From positions 153,996,532 through 154,060,531 of the forward strand of contig CAXKWD010000001.1 of the NCBI GenBank assembly GCA_964059195.1: a DNA stretch of 64,000 nucleotides. Direction: 5' to 3'. Position 1 is the stretch's first letter; each line of letters opens with the position of its first letter. A model generated the notes under the pieces. It saw nothing but the letters and a program-made list of their open reading frames with translations, was not told the origin of the DNA and ran no database searches. Shown piece after piece: positions 11,087 through 22,106 of this stretch. Origin of the DNA: Ectobius pallidus. Taxonomy: Eukaryota; Arthropoda; Insecta; Blattodea; Ectobiidae. A program made the translations under genes and the position numbers.

Positions 11087-12817
11087 TGTAAAGGTACCCC
11101 ACGATGCAACTTGAAGTTGCACAAGAAAAGTTGATTCTCTCAATGTAAACAGAACAAGTTTTAAATTGCATCTGATAAATAGCTGAAGAGAGATTGTTGC
11201 AAGATCTGAAAGTGGCTTGTATGGGTTGGATAATTTTTCTAGTCTATCTTTCTTATATCAGTAGCATTTCTGAAGTTGAATACACAATACTGTATATCAG
11301 ACTGCGAAATTTCTGATTGCCAAATTGCCATTCATGACCAGAATTCTGAGGTGGGTGACAAAGATTCAATTTTGAAAAAGTTGCTTATCTTTACTTTTAG
11401 GTTTTAGTTTTCACAATAACAAGGAATCAAATTTAATAGTTGATATTGCCAGAAGCAGCCACTTTAGACATCAACCAGATGACTAAATATTTGTCTTAAT
11501 TAATGGTAGTTTTTTAAGATTGTGTGTCCGTACACACGATACCTCAAATACGCTTTATCGGATTTTCATGATACATCGTTTGACCAGAACCGGAGTAATG
11601 CCCAATTTAGTGCCTATTTTATGGTAATATATATAATAGAAAGAATTTATAAAATGCAAATCAGTTCTCATGACAACATATTGTTTTACAGTGTTCATGT
11701 ATAACTTTGGAAGTTGCAATACCGGTAGTGTTGACAAATAATACTACCCGCATATGCTATTCAGACTAGACCTTTCTTCTTCCGCAAGCCCTGCTTAATA
11801 AATCAATCTGGAGATTAACTCGGAAATAGATTAAAAAAATAACAGCCTGTTTTCTGCATATCACAATTGCAAGTATCATTGATTAAACAAAAGCATTCTG
11901 GCACTTTGTTACATCAGTTTTCCTGGTTTTTTATTTTATTTTAAATATTCAGAAGTAATCTATATAATTTGAATGTCCTAAGTGACCTCCATTGGTTTCA
12001 GTTTCCCATGTTTAGCAAATATTGCTCTAGCTCAGGTAACAAGCAATGTAGTTTGTTAATACATAATTCCAAGATCACTTGCTACTTCATTTTCTACGTC
12101 AAACTGCCGAACTTCCATCTTGTGCTACCCGATGTCACTGGTGTAGTGTAACAGTTTTCCAATTACGCCTAACTCTTTCTCTTCTGGGATGTCAAAATTC
12201 TGCGCTAAACTTGAGAATAAGGTGACCGCTGTCTCAGTTGGGCCGTACTTAGTGGGATCATATCTACAATGTCGCCAATATTACAAACATGGCTGCATGC
12301 CGATTGAATTCGGAAGATAAACAACAGTTGTAACTATGTTTTATGAAAGATGTGGATGGGTAAAGACGTTTCTGCATTAAGGCATGTAGTAACAGTTAAA
12401 TTCTAGGTCATTGAAAGGTTATGTTAGGTTAGGAACAGTTATGTTAGTTTAGCAGCAGTATTCAGAATAGCGTAAAAAAGTTTCTACATTAAGGGAAATA
12501 GTGACAGCTAAATTCTAGGTCAGTGACAGGTTATGTTAGGTTTGGAACAGTTCTATTAGTGTAGGAGCTGAGTAGCACGGGGTTTATTATGTCTCATATT
12601 GAATCTCTTTTGCAACAGGAAATTTTACCCTTGCACAAGTTGTTCCTTTGCAGCTCGGAGGGGCACGTTAGCTACTGACTGAGCATACCTCACTGTTTGC
12701 TGGATTCTCTGTTCTGAAGGAGCTCCAAATTTTGGATGCTATTCCTGTGTTTCTGTATGTATATATTTTCCCACATGATCAATTACCCATTTCAACGCGA
12801 AGATTTTTATATTCCAG
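11087..12817. repeat. Non-coding DNA before the first recognised exon
   Basis: A third dispersed-repeat copy lies near 11519-11590. A two-unit tandem repeat lies at 12368-12590: a unit of about 112 bases containing 'aaattctaggtca' and 'aggttatgttagg' occurs twice with roughly 85% identity. A short ATG frame at about 12292 stops after 14 codons. The stretch ends with the polypyrimidine tract and TTCCAG acceptor of the exon at 12818. Confidence 0.5.
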
Positions 12818-13057
12818 GTGGGAAGCGCAGAAAATCAGACACACTAGGGCCGAGGGACCCTGTAGCTATGAGCTATATATGTAGACTAAAACCCCGACCA
12901 GGGTCGTTGTGTCTTGAACGTTGTGTGGATAAAGGAGTCCCCCCAGGTCCTCTCCTAGGGCGACTGAAAGCTGGTGAAGACATAACTCTGGATGATGGAA
13001 CCATAGTCAAGTCTGCTGATGTTAGAATGCCAGATGATCCAGGTCCTGTGTTTTTAG
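12818..13057 (+). CDS. tRNase Z long form (ELAC2), internal exon 1 of 7 seen
   Basis: This exon encodes about 80 residues of the inter-lobe region of ELAC2-type tRNase Z, the zinc endonuclease that removes pre-tRNA 3' trailers in nucleus and mitochondria. The segment AMSYICRLKPRPGSLCLERC, the following VPPGPLLGRLKAGEDITLDD and MPDDPGPVF align with the part of the family that closes the amino lobe (about residue 250-330 of animal homologues). The acceptor is TTCCAG|GT and the donor TTTTAG|GTGAGT. It starts with the last two bases of a codon and ends one base into the next. Earlier exons are not found in the window. Confidence 0.88.
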
Positions 13058-14230
13058 GTGAGTGCAGTTTTCTATAATAAGCTTAGGTGAGGTAAATTAT
13101 CTGTGAATCCTCAAAGTCCTGCACGCTTCTAAAAAATTTTCCAGTCAGGTAAATTATCTGTGAATCTTCAAAGACTATGTTAACAATTTTACCTAAGCGA
13201 ATTCTTTTTCTTTTACTCATTTGGAATTTTAGCAGTAGCATCAAGTATTTTTAGATCTTGTTCCCTATCAGAGCAAGGGGTCCTTAGGTTCTTAGGTCCT
13301 GGATTAAATAGTTGAACACAAGAAGGTGGTAAGGTTGTAGGTCTTATGCACCAACCCTATTTATCTCATGCTCCTGGTACTCATTTCTGTTAGAGGTAGG
13401 ATTACCAACTGTTTTGTATTTCCTGGGTTCTCTCGTATTTTGCCTTCATTTTGTTCACTTTCCCAGCTTCTGTATTTTCCTCATCAAAAGCTGCATTTTC
13501 TCATATTTTGTAAAAGAGTCTTGGGGGATTAAATTTGTTGCACATATATATTTGTATATAGAGTTCTGCACACCATCATAGTTGAACAGTTGACTTTTTA
13601 TATTAGACCTTTTCCCAATTAGCTCACTTCTCCCAGAAGGTGGCAGTAGAGCAAGCTGTCAAAAACTTAAAATCAATCCTGCTCACTCAGTTGGAAACCT
13701 GTTTTAATTTAACTTGAACACTTCCCTTCACTTTAGGCATTTTACCAGAACTCTCCTACACACTTCGACTTCAACAAGATTCAATAACACAATGAGACAC
13801 CTGGAGTCCGTTCAACACGCTTTAGTAGCTACCTGCCATATCATAAAAATCCTAGCCCTAGTGATGAGAGGGATGAAATTATGGATAATTGTAAAAAATT
13901 GGATAATCCATTAAATAAAATAATTTCATATTTTAAATCTATAATACAATTTCTCAATTTTAAGCTCTTCCTATGCTGCTGGGACTACAGAAATCTTCAT
14001 GTTACACACTACATTATAGCCTATGTACACAAGTTGTAAGTGATAAACAATGTAACATACAGTAAGATATAACTATAACACCACAAAATTAACTTACTCT
14101 ACCCTTTTGTACTTACGCTACATTTTTAATTCTCGTGGAAGGCATTTTGTAAGGTAGGCCTGTTTACAGTGTAAGCATGGTCACTCAAACATTATGAAAG
14201 AGGAACTGAATAATTAAAGTAGACCTATAA

Positions 14231-14966
14231 AGCTATGGTTTGTCTACGGCGTTCATCGCCAGCGATCAACGCTGGCGGTGATCGCTGCCTATTGCTCTCC
14301 ATGTAAATCAATGTACCCGGTTTGTCTACGACCGACCCCGGCGGTCATCGCCAGCAGTTGCTTTGAACGCCGCAGATTATCATGTATATAGTAGGTCATG
14401 AAAAGCAGAAGACAGCCATTTTGCACAAAGTACTGTCATTAGTTGCAGACGAAATGTTATAGATTTCGTGTCTAAACATATTGCCCTGTATGACATGAGC
14501 TTAAACGACCATAAAGATAGCTACACAAAAGAAAATGTGTTGCAAATGGTAGATAAATTGTTAGAAAACACTATTATCTGTAATTACAATTTATGTAACG
14601 TACAGTAAAATTACCAGCTCAATTATTAGTAAAAGTATATTCGAAATATTATTACCGGTTTTATTATTTTGTTATTCATTGAACCATTTAACATTTAGTT
14701 AATCAAAAGTGACTTTCCTTTGTTCCTGTCAGCGCTTTATCTTGAGTGAGTATAATATTATAGGCAATGTTGAGGTTATGAATGCTAACAAATTTCCAAA
14801 TTCCATGTCCCCCCGCCACATCGAGCTGTTTGACATGGCCAACTACAACTGTGGATAGCAACAGTATCATGGACGATGAACGCCGGTAGACAAACCACCC
14901 CTACGACGATGATCGCTGACCCCGGCGGTCATCGCCGGCGATGAATTCCGTAGACAAACCATAGCT
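14231..14966. mobile_element. PIF/Harbinger-type MITE with TAA duplication
   Basis: The ends AGCTATGGTTTGTCTACGG are perfect inverted repeats of 19 bases, flanked by TAA at 14228-14230 and 14967-14969, the 3-bp target preference of PIF/Harbinger elements. Subterminal GC-rich blocks (GGCGGTCATCGCC variants and GTAGACAAACC) recur inside both ends and would be transposase-binding candidates. No transposase frame is present. Confidence 0.8.
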
Positions 14967-15074
14967 TAAGGGTTTGCAATTGCATGGAATCTCACAGGGT
15001 TGTTGTTTTAGAAAGCAAATGGTTAATTTTACAAGTTTGTGAAAACACCTCTTTCCACCTAAAGTCTAACTGTT

Positions 15075-15196
15075 CTAAGAAGGAAACATGAAGTAAACAA
15101 AAATTGGTATATCTGTCTCACTCTAGCACATTACTCATATAACCTAAGAGTGAGGCAGACATAGTGGTTTTTATTTACTTCAGGTTTCCTTCTTAG
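15075..15196. mobile_element. Small hairpin MITE
   Basis: Arms of about 50 bases (15075-15124 and 15147-15196), starting CTAAGAAGGAAAC, pair with roughly 85% identity around a loop of 22 bases. It is too short to code. The superfamily is unknown. Confidence 0.65.
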
Positions 15197-16324
15197 CTTG
15201 TCTGGGGTTTAGTATGGGATTGGAATTTCTGAAGGTCAGTGACTAATTTTAAAACTTTCACCAGCTTCTGTTGGCCCTCTAGCAGGAAGTAGCCCTATAA
15301 AGAAGAAATGATGTACAATTCTTTATATTTTTGTGTTTAAAACATACACTGTACAATAAAATGCTGTAGCCTACAGAAAATAAATCTAAAAATTAGACAA
15401 AAAAGATTGAGTCAATGTCGAGTAATTCACTGATTGGTTAATTGGATGATGGAAAATGAGGATTCTGCTATATATCCACCATTATGGAGAGAAGGACAGC
15501 TAATCCTGTTTGTTATGACTAGAGATCCGTGAAAATGGTTTTATTTTTAAGCAAAATTTGTTTTAATATTCCATTATTTTGGTGTTATTACTAATTTGGC
15601 AGTGTTATTTTAAAAAATGTAATTTACATATTACGCAAAATGTTATAATCCACTCATTACCATTATCAGCTTAATCCAAACTTCCCACAGCTCGTGGGAA
15701 ATATTTATTAATTTTGAACATTTGATAAGTTTACAGAGAATACTCGTAATTGGGTATTCATATTTGAAAGAATTTATGAAATGACATTTCTTAAAAACTG
15801 AATTGAATTTGTGTTCCACCATTTGCAAAGCCATAGGAGTGAATGGAATAGTCAGTGTATTCTGAATGTACCGCAACATGCATCACATCGCAGGTTGATC
15901 TTGGGTTACTCCTTCTTGCCTTCTTGGTGTGTAGCGAGTATTTCATTTTGGAGTGAAAATTGCCTCTCTCGGACTTCATAGTCGAATCATTTATTTGATG
16001 ACAAAGTCACAAGGAAACAAGTACAGGAAATTATGAAAATATTCTTTAAAAATAAAATCTTAACATTGTTATATAAATTTACATTATTTTGTGATTCAGA
16101 TGTATGTTTTTTGGGGTTAATGGCAACAGTAAGAGAAAAGATTGCAAACTTTTGTTGATGTCAGAACAATTCGTGTTATTGCGAGTCGTGAATTTCACAT
16201 ATCCCTAGTTATGACTTATGACATCTTTTATTTCCTGTACACAAGGAAAAATTAATGTAATTGTTTTTCACTTCTTCGCTGTTTTACTTTAGATTTTAAT
16301 GCTTAATCTACTTTTTTTTTACAG

Positions 16325-16469
16325 TTGTAGACTGTCCAACATTATCACATTTGGAGTCATTAATAAGAAATCCAATTTTCTCTCGTCATCAAGCAACAGC
16401 CACATCAGAGGAGGACATTGCTTTTCTGGTAGTTCACTTCACTCCCAGCATTATCATGGAAGATGAGAG
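16325..16469 (+). CDS. tRNase Z long form (ELAC2), internal exon 2 of 7 seen
   Basis: It encodes about 48 residues beginning VVDCPTLSHLESLIRNPIFS and ending in the conserved 'HFTPSIIMEDERY' region, which matches the end of the amino lobe in the family. The acceptor is TTTACAG|TT and the donor GAGAG|GTAAAT. The single base carried from the previous exon completes the first codon (Val), and two bases are passed on, so both junction phases fit. The frame is open through the whole exon. Confidence 0.88.
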
Positions 16470-18277
16470 GTAAATTAGTTAATACATTTTTAGTGGTCTC
16501 TTTCCCCATGAAAATTAAGCCTGTGTACTTGGAACTTATTTACCTATGTTGCTGTCCTTGCATGGTGTGTGGTACTGTATTTACATCTGTAGTAAAAGCC
16601 TTTTATCATGATAATTCACAATTTCTGTCTGCATAGTTCCATAGATCTGCCTGTTGCTCAGCTGTTCCCTCATTGTGTTATTCCCAATATCACTTACTTA
16701 TAACACTATATATTTTTTATGGCCGAAAAATAATTTATTTGCTGGAACTAGGTAAGGCATATCAAGCTAACATACAAACAAACCATTCATTAAGGAAGTA
16801 CAAAATATGCCCTAGAAAGTAAAAACGAAATAAACAAATAAATAAAAGAAATATGTAATTCAGTCCAAGTGTATGTATGCTAGATAAGTTCACTACCCAC
16901 CTACATTCTAATAACCAAGTTTATGTGATTTTACTTGTTCAGCAGCTGGTTTTTGATAGATTTCTGCAGTCGTATACCTTCCTATTTTTACACTGATTTT
17001 TCCAAGACTGCAGGTTTAATCTCGGCCCAGGTAGATGGCATTTATTGTGCATAAATGTGACAGGCCCATGTCTGTAGATTTACAGGCATGTAAAAGAACT
17101 CCTGCGGGACAAAATTCTGATACACTGGTGACGGTCACAGGCCTAAGTTGCAATACATCTCCATTGTTAAATAACCATATACCAACCAACTACATTGATA
17201 TAATTATATATGCAGTATGTGCATCCTATCAAGTGATGGCAGAAATACTTAGCAAAAGACATGTAAAACCTGTTTAAATCAAAATTGAAACCATACTAAC
17301 CACATTTTGTAAATATTTTGATGTTATAGTTTTGAATGGGCAGAGATTGTGTGTTGCAAAGTGTGCCTTCATACACTGCTACCAGGCTGTTGGCCCACTT
17401 GCAGTATAACATAAAAAAATATACTTATTTGGTAACACCCCAGCTTCTGCTGAAACATTCTTTTATACAAATTTCAATAGTCCTAGCAGTCTTTTGAACA
17501 CAACAAGCTTGACCTATATTTGGGACCTTGTCTGACTATAAGTCAGGTTGTTGTATTTAATAACTTATTGCGGACTCCTTCTCATGCTTAGATGTTTGTG
17601 GTAGCATACCATTAATATTCCTGTACATTGTAGATGAATAATGCCATATACAGAGAGATTATTTTTGCGATGTGCCAAGAACGCACTGTCCCTACAGCGG
17701 CCTGGAAGGAAGTCGTCAGCCGGTAAAAGCTCATGTACATAAGCCCTTAATTCAAGCACACAGATTTCTGAATGAGGCCTACATTTAGAATAATCACCTA
17801 GTTTTGTCATAGAAGATGTTGAAAATGATCTCCGTCTACCACCACACATTTCTGACATCTTTTAAAAAAAGTTTTCATTCACACAAATTAATTCTTCTTG
17901 TGAAATTGCTGCAATTTCTCTTCTTATCTTCTCTTTCAGTTCTTCAATTGTATGAAGATTATTCTTGTACACTATTTTTTAAGCCCCCCACCAAAATCAT
18001 AAAGTAAGATCTGCATATCTTGCTGGCCATTACCCCTTACTAATTAGTACCCTGTCTTCAAACACTTTTTCAGTTAAATCTAAGGAGAGATCTCCAGTAT
18101 GTTGGAATAATGCAAATTTACATTCATCGTCAGATAATTCTTTGAAGAACGAGGTGATTATGTTATCCCTGTATTTCTGTGCATTTACTGTGCCTTCATA
18201 AAATATAATGCCTATTATTTGGCAAGCACTTACTGAGCCCCATACCCAAATTTTTTCATAATGGCATTTCATGAAAA

Positions 18278-18290
18278 ATTCCAGGTTTTT
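18278..18290. repeat. 13-bp target duplication, left copy
   Basis: ATTCCAGGTTTTT occurs here and at 20182-20194, flanking the tRNA-like array. Removing the insert and one copy restores the continuous mariner reading GCAGAAAAACCTGGAATTTT (minus strand), so this is a genuine target-site duplication. Confidence 0.85.
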
Positions 18291-18372
18291 AATTAAGTGG
18301 AAGGAAAGGAAATAGACATTAAATCCATGTCTGGGATATTAATACAAGTAAGAATCAGCTTGAAAAATTGTA

Positions 18373-18443
18373 TGTCATAACCGGGATTTGAACACGGATC
18401 TTCGGCTTAACGCGCCGATGCTCTACCATTGAGCTACCATGAC
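18373..18443 (-). tRNA. tRNA-like gene, unit 1 (minus)
   Basis: Cloverleaf parse: acceptor GTCATGG/TTATGAC with two G-T pairs, D stem GCTC/GAGC, anticodon stem TCGGC/GCCGA with loop GCGTTAA, T stem with one mismatch and TTCAAAT loop. The A box TAGCTCAATGG is perfect, the B box TGTTCAAATCC is one base off, and a TTTTT terminator lies about 6 bases downstream. The anticodon by position is GTT, but position 33 is C instead of the universal U, so it is tRNA-like or SINE-derived rather than a sure tRNA. Confidence 0.55.
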
Positions 18444-18670
18444 AACATGCCAGTCTGACATCAAATTCCTCAACTGATTCAGAAGACAAGGCAAACCACG
18501 GGAGGTTTCTCTCCGTCGAGAACACACATCCAAATGGCGTCCTACCCTTGTAGGTACTTTGAAGCCTAGTTATTATTTATATACTATTAATTAAGTGGAA
18601 GGAAAGGAAATAGACATTAAATCCATGTCTGGGATATTAATACAAGTAAGAATCAGCTTGAAAAATTTTA

Positions 18671-18741
18671 TGTCATAACCGGGATTTGAACACGGATCTT
18701 CGGCTTAACGCGCCGATGCTCTACCATTGAGCTACCATGAC
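18671..18741 (-). tRNA. tRNA-like gene, unit 2 (minus)
   Basis: Identical in sequence to unit 1, 298 bases further on, with the same A and B boxes and T5 terminator. Confidence 0.55.
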
Positions 18742-18968
18742 AACATGCCAGTCTGACATCAAATTCCTCAACTGATTCAGAAGACAAGGCAAACCACGGG
18801 AGGTTTCTCTCCGTCGAGAACACACATCCAAATGGCGTCCTACCCTTGTAGGTACTTTGAAGCCTAGTTATTATTTATATACTATTAATTAAGTGGAAGG
18901 AAAGGAAATAGACATTAAATCCATGTCTGGGATATTAATACAAGTAAGAATCAGCTTGAAAAATTTTA

Positions 18969-19039
18969 TGTCATAACCGGGATTTGAACACGGATCTTCG
19001 GCTTAACGCGCCGATGCTCTACCATTGAGCTACCATGAC
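18969..19039 (-). tRNA. tRNA-like gene, unit 3 (minus)
   Basis: Identical to units 1 and 2; the last copy before the inversion point. Confidence 0.55.
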
Positions 19040-19191
19040 AACATGCCAGTCTGACATCAAATTCCTCAACTGATTCAGAAGACAAGGCAAACCACGGGAG
19101 GTTTCTCTCCGTCGAGAACACACATCCAAATGGCGTCCTACCCTTGTAGGTACTTTGAAGCCAAGTTATTATTTATATACTATTAATTAAG

Positions 19192-19258
19192 TGGTAGCTC
19201 AATGGTAGAGCATCGGCGCGTTAAGCCGAAGATCCGTGTTCAAATCCCGGTTATGACA
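19192..19258 (+). tRNA. tRNA-like gene, unit 4 (plus, 5' truncated)
   Basis: Begins at GTGGTAGCTC directly after the inversion junction. The 5' acceptor strand is replaced by TTAAGTGG, so the acceptor stem cannot form. The rest equals the other copies. Confidence 0.5.
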
Positions 19259-19485
19259 TAAAATTTTTCAAGCTGATTCTTACTTCTATTAATATCCCAG
19301 ACATGGATTTAATGTCTATTTCCTTTCCTTCCACTTAATTAATAGTATATAAATAATAACTAGGCTTCAAAGTACCTACAAGGGTAGGACGCCATTTGGA
19401 TGTGTGTTCTCGACGGAGAGAAACCTCCCGTGGTTTGCCTTGTCTTCTGAATCAGTTGAGGAATTTGATGTCTGACTGGCATGTT

Positions 19486-19556
19486 GTCATGGTAGCTCAA
19501 TGGTAGAGCATCGGCGCGTTAAGCCGAAGATCCGTGTTCAAATCCCGGTTATGACA
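19486..19556 (+). tRNA. tRNA-like gene, unit 5 (plus)
   Basis: Complete copy with intact stems, A and B boxes and a downstream T5 run; transcribed in the sense of the tRNase Z gene. Confidence 0.55.
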
Positions 19557-19783
19557 TAAAATTTTTCAAGCTGATTCTTACTTGTATTAATATCCCAGAC
19601 ATGGATTTAATGTCTATTTCCTTTCCTTCCACTTAATTAATAGTATATAAATAATAACTAGGCTTCAAAGTACCTACAAGGGTAGGACGCCATTTGGATG
19701 TGTGTTCTCGACGGAGAGAAACCTCCCGTGGTTTGCCTTGTCTTCTGAATCAGTTGAGGAATTTGATGTCAGACTGGCATGTT

Positions 19784-19854
19784 GTCATGGTAGCTCAATG
19801 GTAGAGCATCGGCGCGTTAAGCCGAAGATCCGTGTTCAAATCCCGGTTATGACA
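19784..19854 (+). tRNA. tRNA-like gene, unit 6 (plus)
   Basis: Complete copy identical to unit 5, one 298-base period on. Confidence 0.55.
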
Positions 19855-20081
19855 TAAAATTTTTCAAGCTGATTCTTACTTGTATTAATATCCCAGACAT
19901 GGATTTAATGTCTATTTCCTTTCCTTCCACTTAATTAATAGTATATAAATAATAACTAGGCTTCAAAGTACCTACAAGGGTAGGACGCCATTTGGATATG
20001 TGTTCTCGACGGAGAGAAACCTCCCGTGGTTTGCCTTGTCTTCTGAATCAGTTGAGGAATTTGATGTCAGACTGGCATGTT

Positions 20082-20152
20082 GTCATGGTAGCTCAATGGT
20101 AGAGCATCGGCGCGTTAAGCCGAAGATCCGTGTTCAAATCCCGGTTATGACA
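20082..20152 (+). tRNA. tRNA-like gene, unit 7 (plus)
   Basis: Complete copy; its 3' flank runs only 29 bases before the right 13-bp duplication. Confidence 0.55.
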
Positions 20153-20279
20153 TAAAATTTTTCAAGCTGATTCTTACTTGTATTCCAGGTTTTTCTGCAT
20201 GGCCATGCAAATGAAACCACGGTTTGTCTGTGAAAAAATTAAATATGGGTCAATTGTGTCGTCATTAACACTACTCAAC

Positions 20280-22106
20280 CAGGGCCGTAGCAAGGTCCTT
20301 CTGCGCCCTTGGCTAGTTTGACAAATCTGCGCCCCCCAAATGAACAATTTTTTAAAATTTCTGTAAAACTGATTTTCTTAAATTCGCTTGCAGGAGGATT
20401 TTTTTGGTCCCATTTCTTTAAAAAACCACTGCCTAATAGATCAAAACTAATAATGTAGACTAAGCTATGATGGTCATGGTAGTTTTAGTTGGCACATTTT
20501 TTTACTGAAATCATTCTTACCTATACAACAGAAGCAACGCCAACATCAACAAGAGACGAAAAAACACAAACATTAATATTGTTTCACTGTTTAATTTAAA
20601 AATCGCTTAGTTAAAAAATACAATAATAATCAGAGCCCGGATTCTAATGACATGTCATCTTTTATATTGATGCTGCATAGACATTGCCAATTTTTAGATA
20701 AATCATAATCATGGCCTCTAGATTATAGAAATGCATTTTTATTAGGTCATTTTTTGACATTGTATGCAATTTTATATTTTTAGGTCATTTATTTCGTCCC
20801 CAGCGGTGCTGTCTTTGAAGTGTTTGTTTAATGCAAGAAGGACACACCCTATGTTTAAGTGTTGTCAAGTCTCAGTCGGAAACGAGAATCAAAGGAACGC
20901 CAAAATGTTGTATTACATTACTGTTGTTATTAGATTGACTTGGCACCAGAGTCTGCCACCTGCTTGTATTTGAGAGTGCAAACTACTGTTTACCCTCAAT
21001 AAACAATATAATCCGGCAGACCGCAAAAGGAAATGCTGAAGTTTGACTCGCCAGTGCCTCAGTGCCAGTATAAATTTCCGTAAGGAAAGAATATTCACAG
21101 CAAAAATCAAAGTTTTTTAGACTTACAACATCTTCTCTGAATTTAAGGTTTTAACAATTATGTACAAATTATTCTATAATTTTGTGTGTACAATAATAAT
21201 TTTTTATAAATAAAATATCAGTTTTTAGGTAATTTTTTATAATAACTAAGTCATTTTCTTTAAATTTTGGGGTCATTTTATAGGTAATTTTTCAAACAAT
21301 TTTAGGTCATCAGAATCCGGGCCCTAATAATAATACAGTATAATATAATTAAAAATAATAGCAGCGACTATAATATCAGCGCCGGCCTTAGAAGGGAACT
21401 TGATCAAAACAAACAGCATGTGTACTGCCAGCTGGCAGAGCGTGCATCGGCCGCGGATCACAACACATTATTCAATGTAAAGTTACAGAAATTAATTTTA
21501 ATGTACATTAATACATTGTGTGATTTAAAAAACTAAACATTTTTAAAATAAGAAATTTTAGTTCACACTTAATTTATAATAAAATAGTAATAACAAAAGG
21601 AATTGAGATCTGCACATTCGGCTTTTTCTGTTGTAATAATATAGTTGGTCAGTCATTTTTGCATGTAGCATGTAACAGTATTAGCGATGCTTTGTAATTA
21701 ATCCTGCCGACAGTAGTAGCACTGAGGACGACAATCAGCTGGAAAGGGATTGAGTTGAACCACTTTCATCACAATAATAACGTACATATTAATTTTCATT
21801 GTCGTTATATCTTTCCATACTGTTCATGATTTATGTTTTACTCTGTCAATATGATTCGTGTTAATTCAAGGACGTTGCATGACTGCTTTTTACTTGTAGA
21901 CAATCGGCATAATACTATAGGTATAGCTAGTTCACGTGCATTAATTTTTAATAACCTGAAAGATTTCTTCCAGTAACGTGGAATTTATATTGCTTGATAA
22001 ATTGCACCAGCCTAAAAAAAGCGGGATTTTTCATGGTTAATTTTGCGCCCTTCGACCCTGCGCCCTTGGCGGTCGCCCACCTAGCCACCGCCTAGCTACG
22101 GCCCTG
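20280..22106. mobile_element. Non-autonomous hAT element with 8-bp duplication
   Basis: The ends CAGGGCCGTAGCAAGG and CCTAGCTACGGCCCTG are inverted, flanked by TACTCAAC at 20272-20279 and 22107-22114. Removing it rejoins the mariner relic. The ends contain repeated 'gcgccctt' blocks. No transposase frame is seen; a second hAT lies inside. Confidence 0.88.
20631..21326. mobile_element. Nested non-autonomous hAT (CAGRGCCCGGATTCT family)
   Basis: It starts CAGAGCCCGGATTCTAATGA and ends with the inverse (...CAGAATCCGGGCCCTA), flanked by ATAATAAT on both sides (20623-20630, 21327-21334). The low-complexity target makes the 8-bp duplication less certain. A truncated sister copy lies at 29364-29851. 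Length 696 bp, no transposase. Confidence 0.75.

Larger units (their letters stand above)
13058..16324 (+). other. tRNase Z intron (3.3 kb)
   Basis: It runs from a GTGAGT donor to a TTTTTTTTACAG acceptor. It holds a direct repeat just after the donor (GGTAAATTATCTGTGAATC at about 13092 and again near 13146), a Harbinger-type MITE at 14231-14966 and a small hairpin MITE at 15075-15196. No other gene is recognised. Confidence 0.8.
18291..20181. repeat. Inverted tandem array of 298-bp tRNA-like units
   Basis: The insert of 1891 bp consists of three units in minus orientation followed by four in plus orientation, with a 298-base period on each side. Each unit is a 71-base tRNA-like gene followed by a common body. 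The arms 18344-19191 and 19334-20181 are 848 bases each and almost perfectly complementary, with a loop of about 140 bases that contains the first plus tRNA-like copy, truncated at its 5' acceptor strand. The switch point falls at TTAAGTGG, a short homology shared by body and tRNA start. The whole is bounded by a 13-bp direct duplication, so it entered as one piece or grew from one inserted unit. Confidence 0.9.

Noticed and set aside
12292..12336. ATGGCTGCATGC... as first exon of tRNase Z
   Set aside because: It stops after 14 codons, has no donor in frame, and the next exon encodes the middle of the protein, so about 230 residues would be missing.
17035..17277. 80-codon plus frame in the second intron
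   Set aside because: It matches no family, overlaps a SINE-like repeat and has no splice context.
18291..20181. Regular repeats with constant spacing, CRISPR-like at first sight
   Set aside because: The repeats and the bodies between them are all the same sequence, units are 298 bp, orientation flips midway, and the setting is a eukaryotic intron.
20764..20973. Conserved-looking short frame shared with 29495-29800
   Set aside because: The similarity is at the DNA level because both lie in copies of one non-coding hAT family; indels shift the frame.
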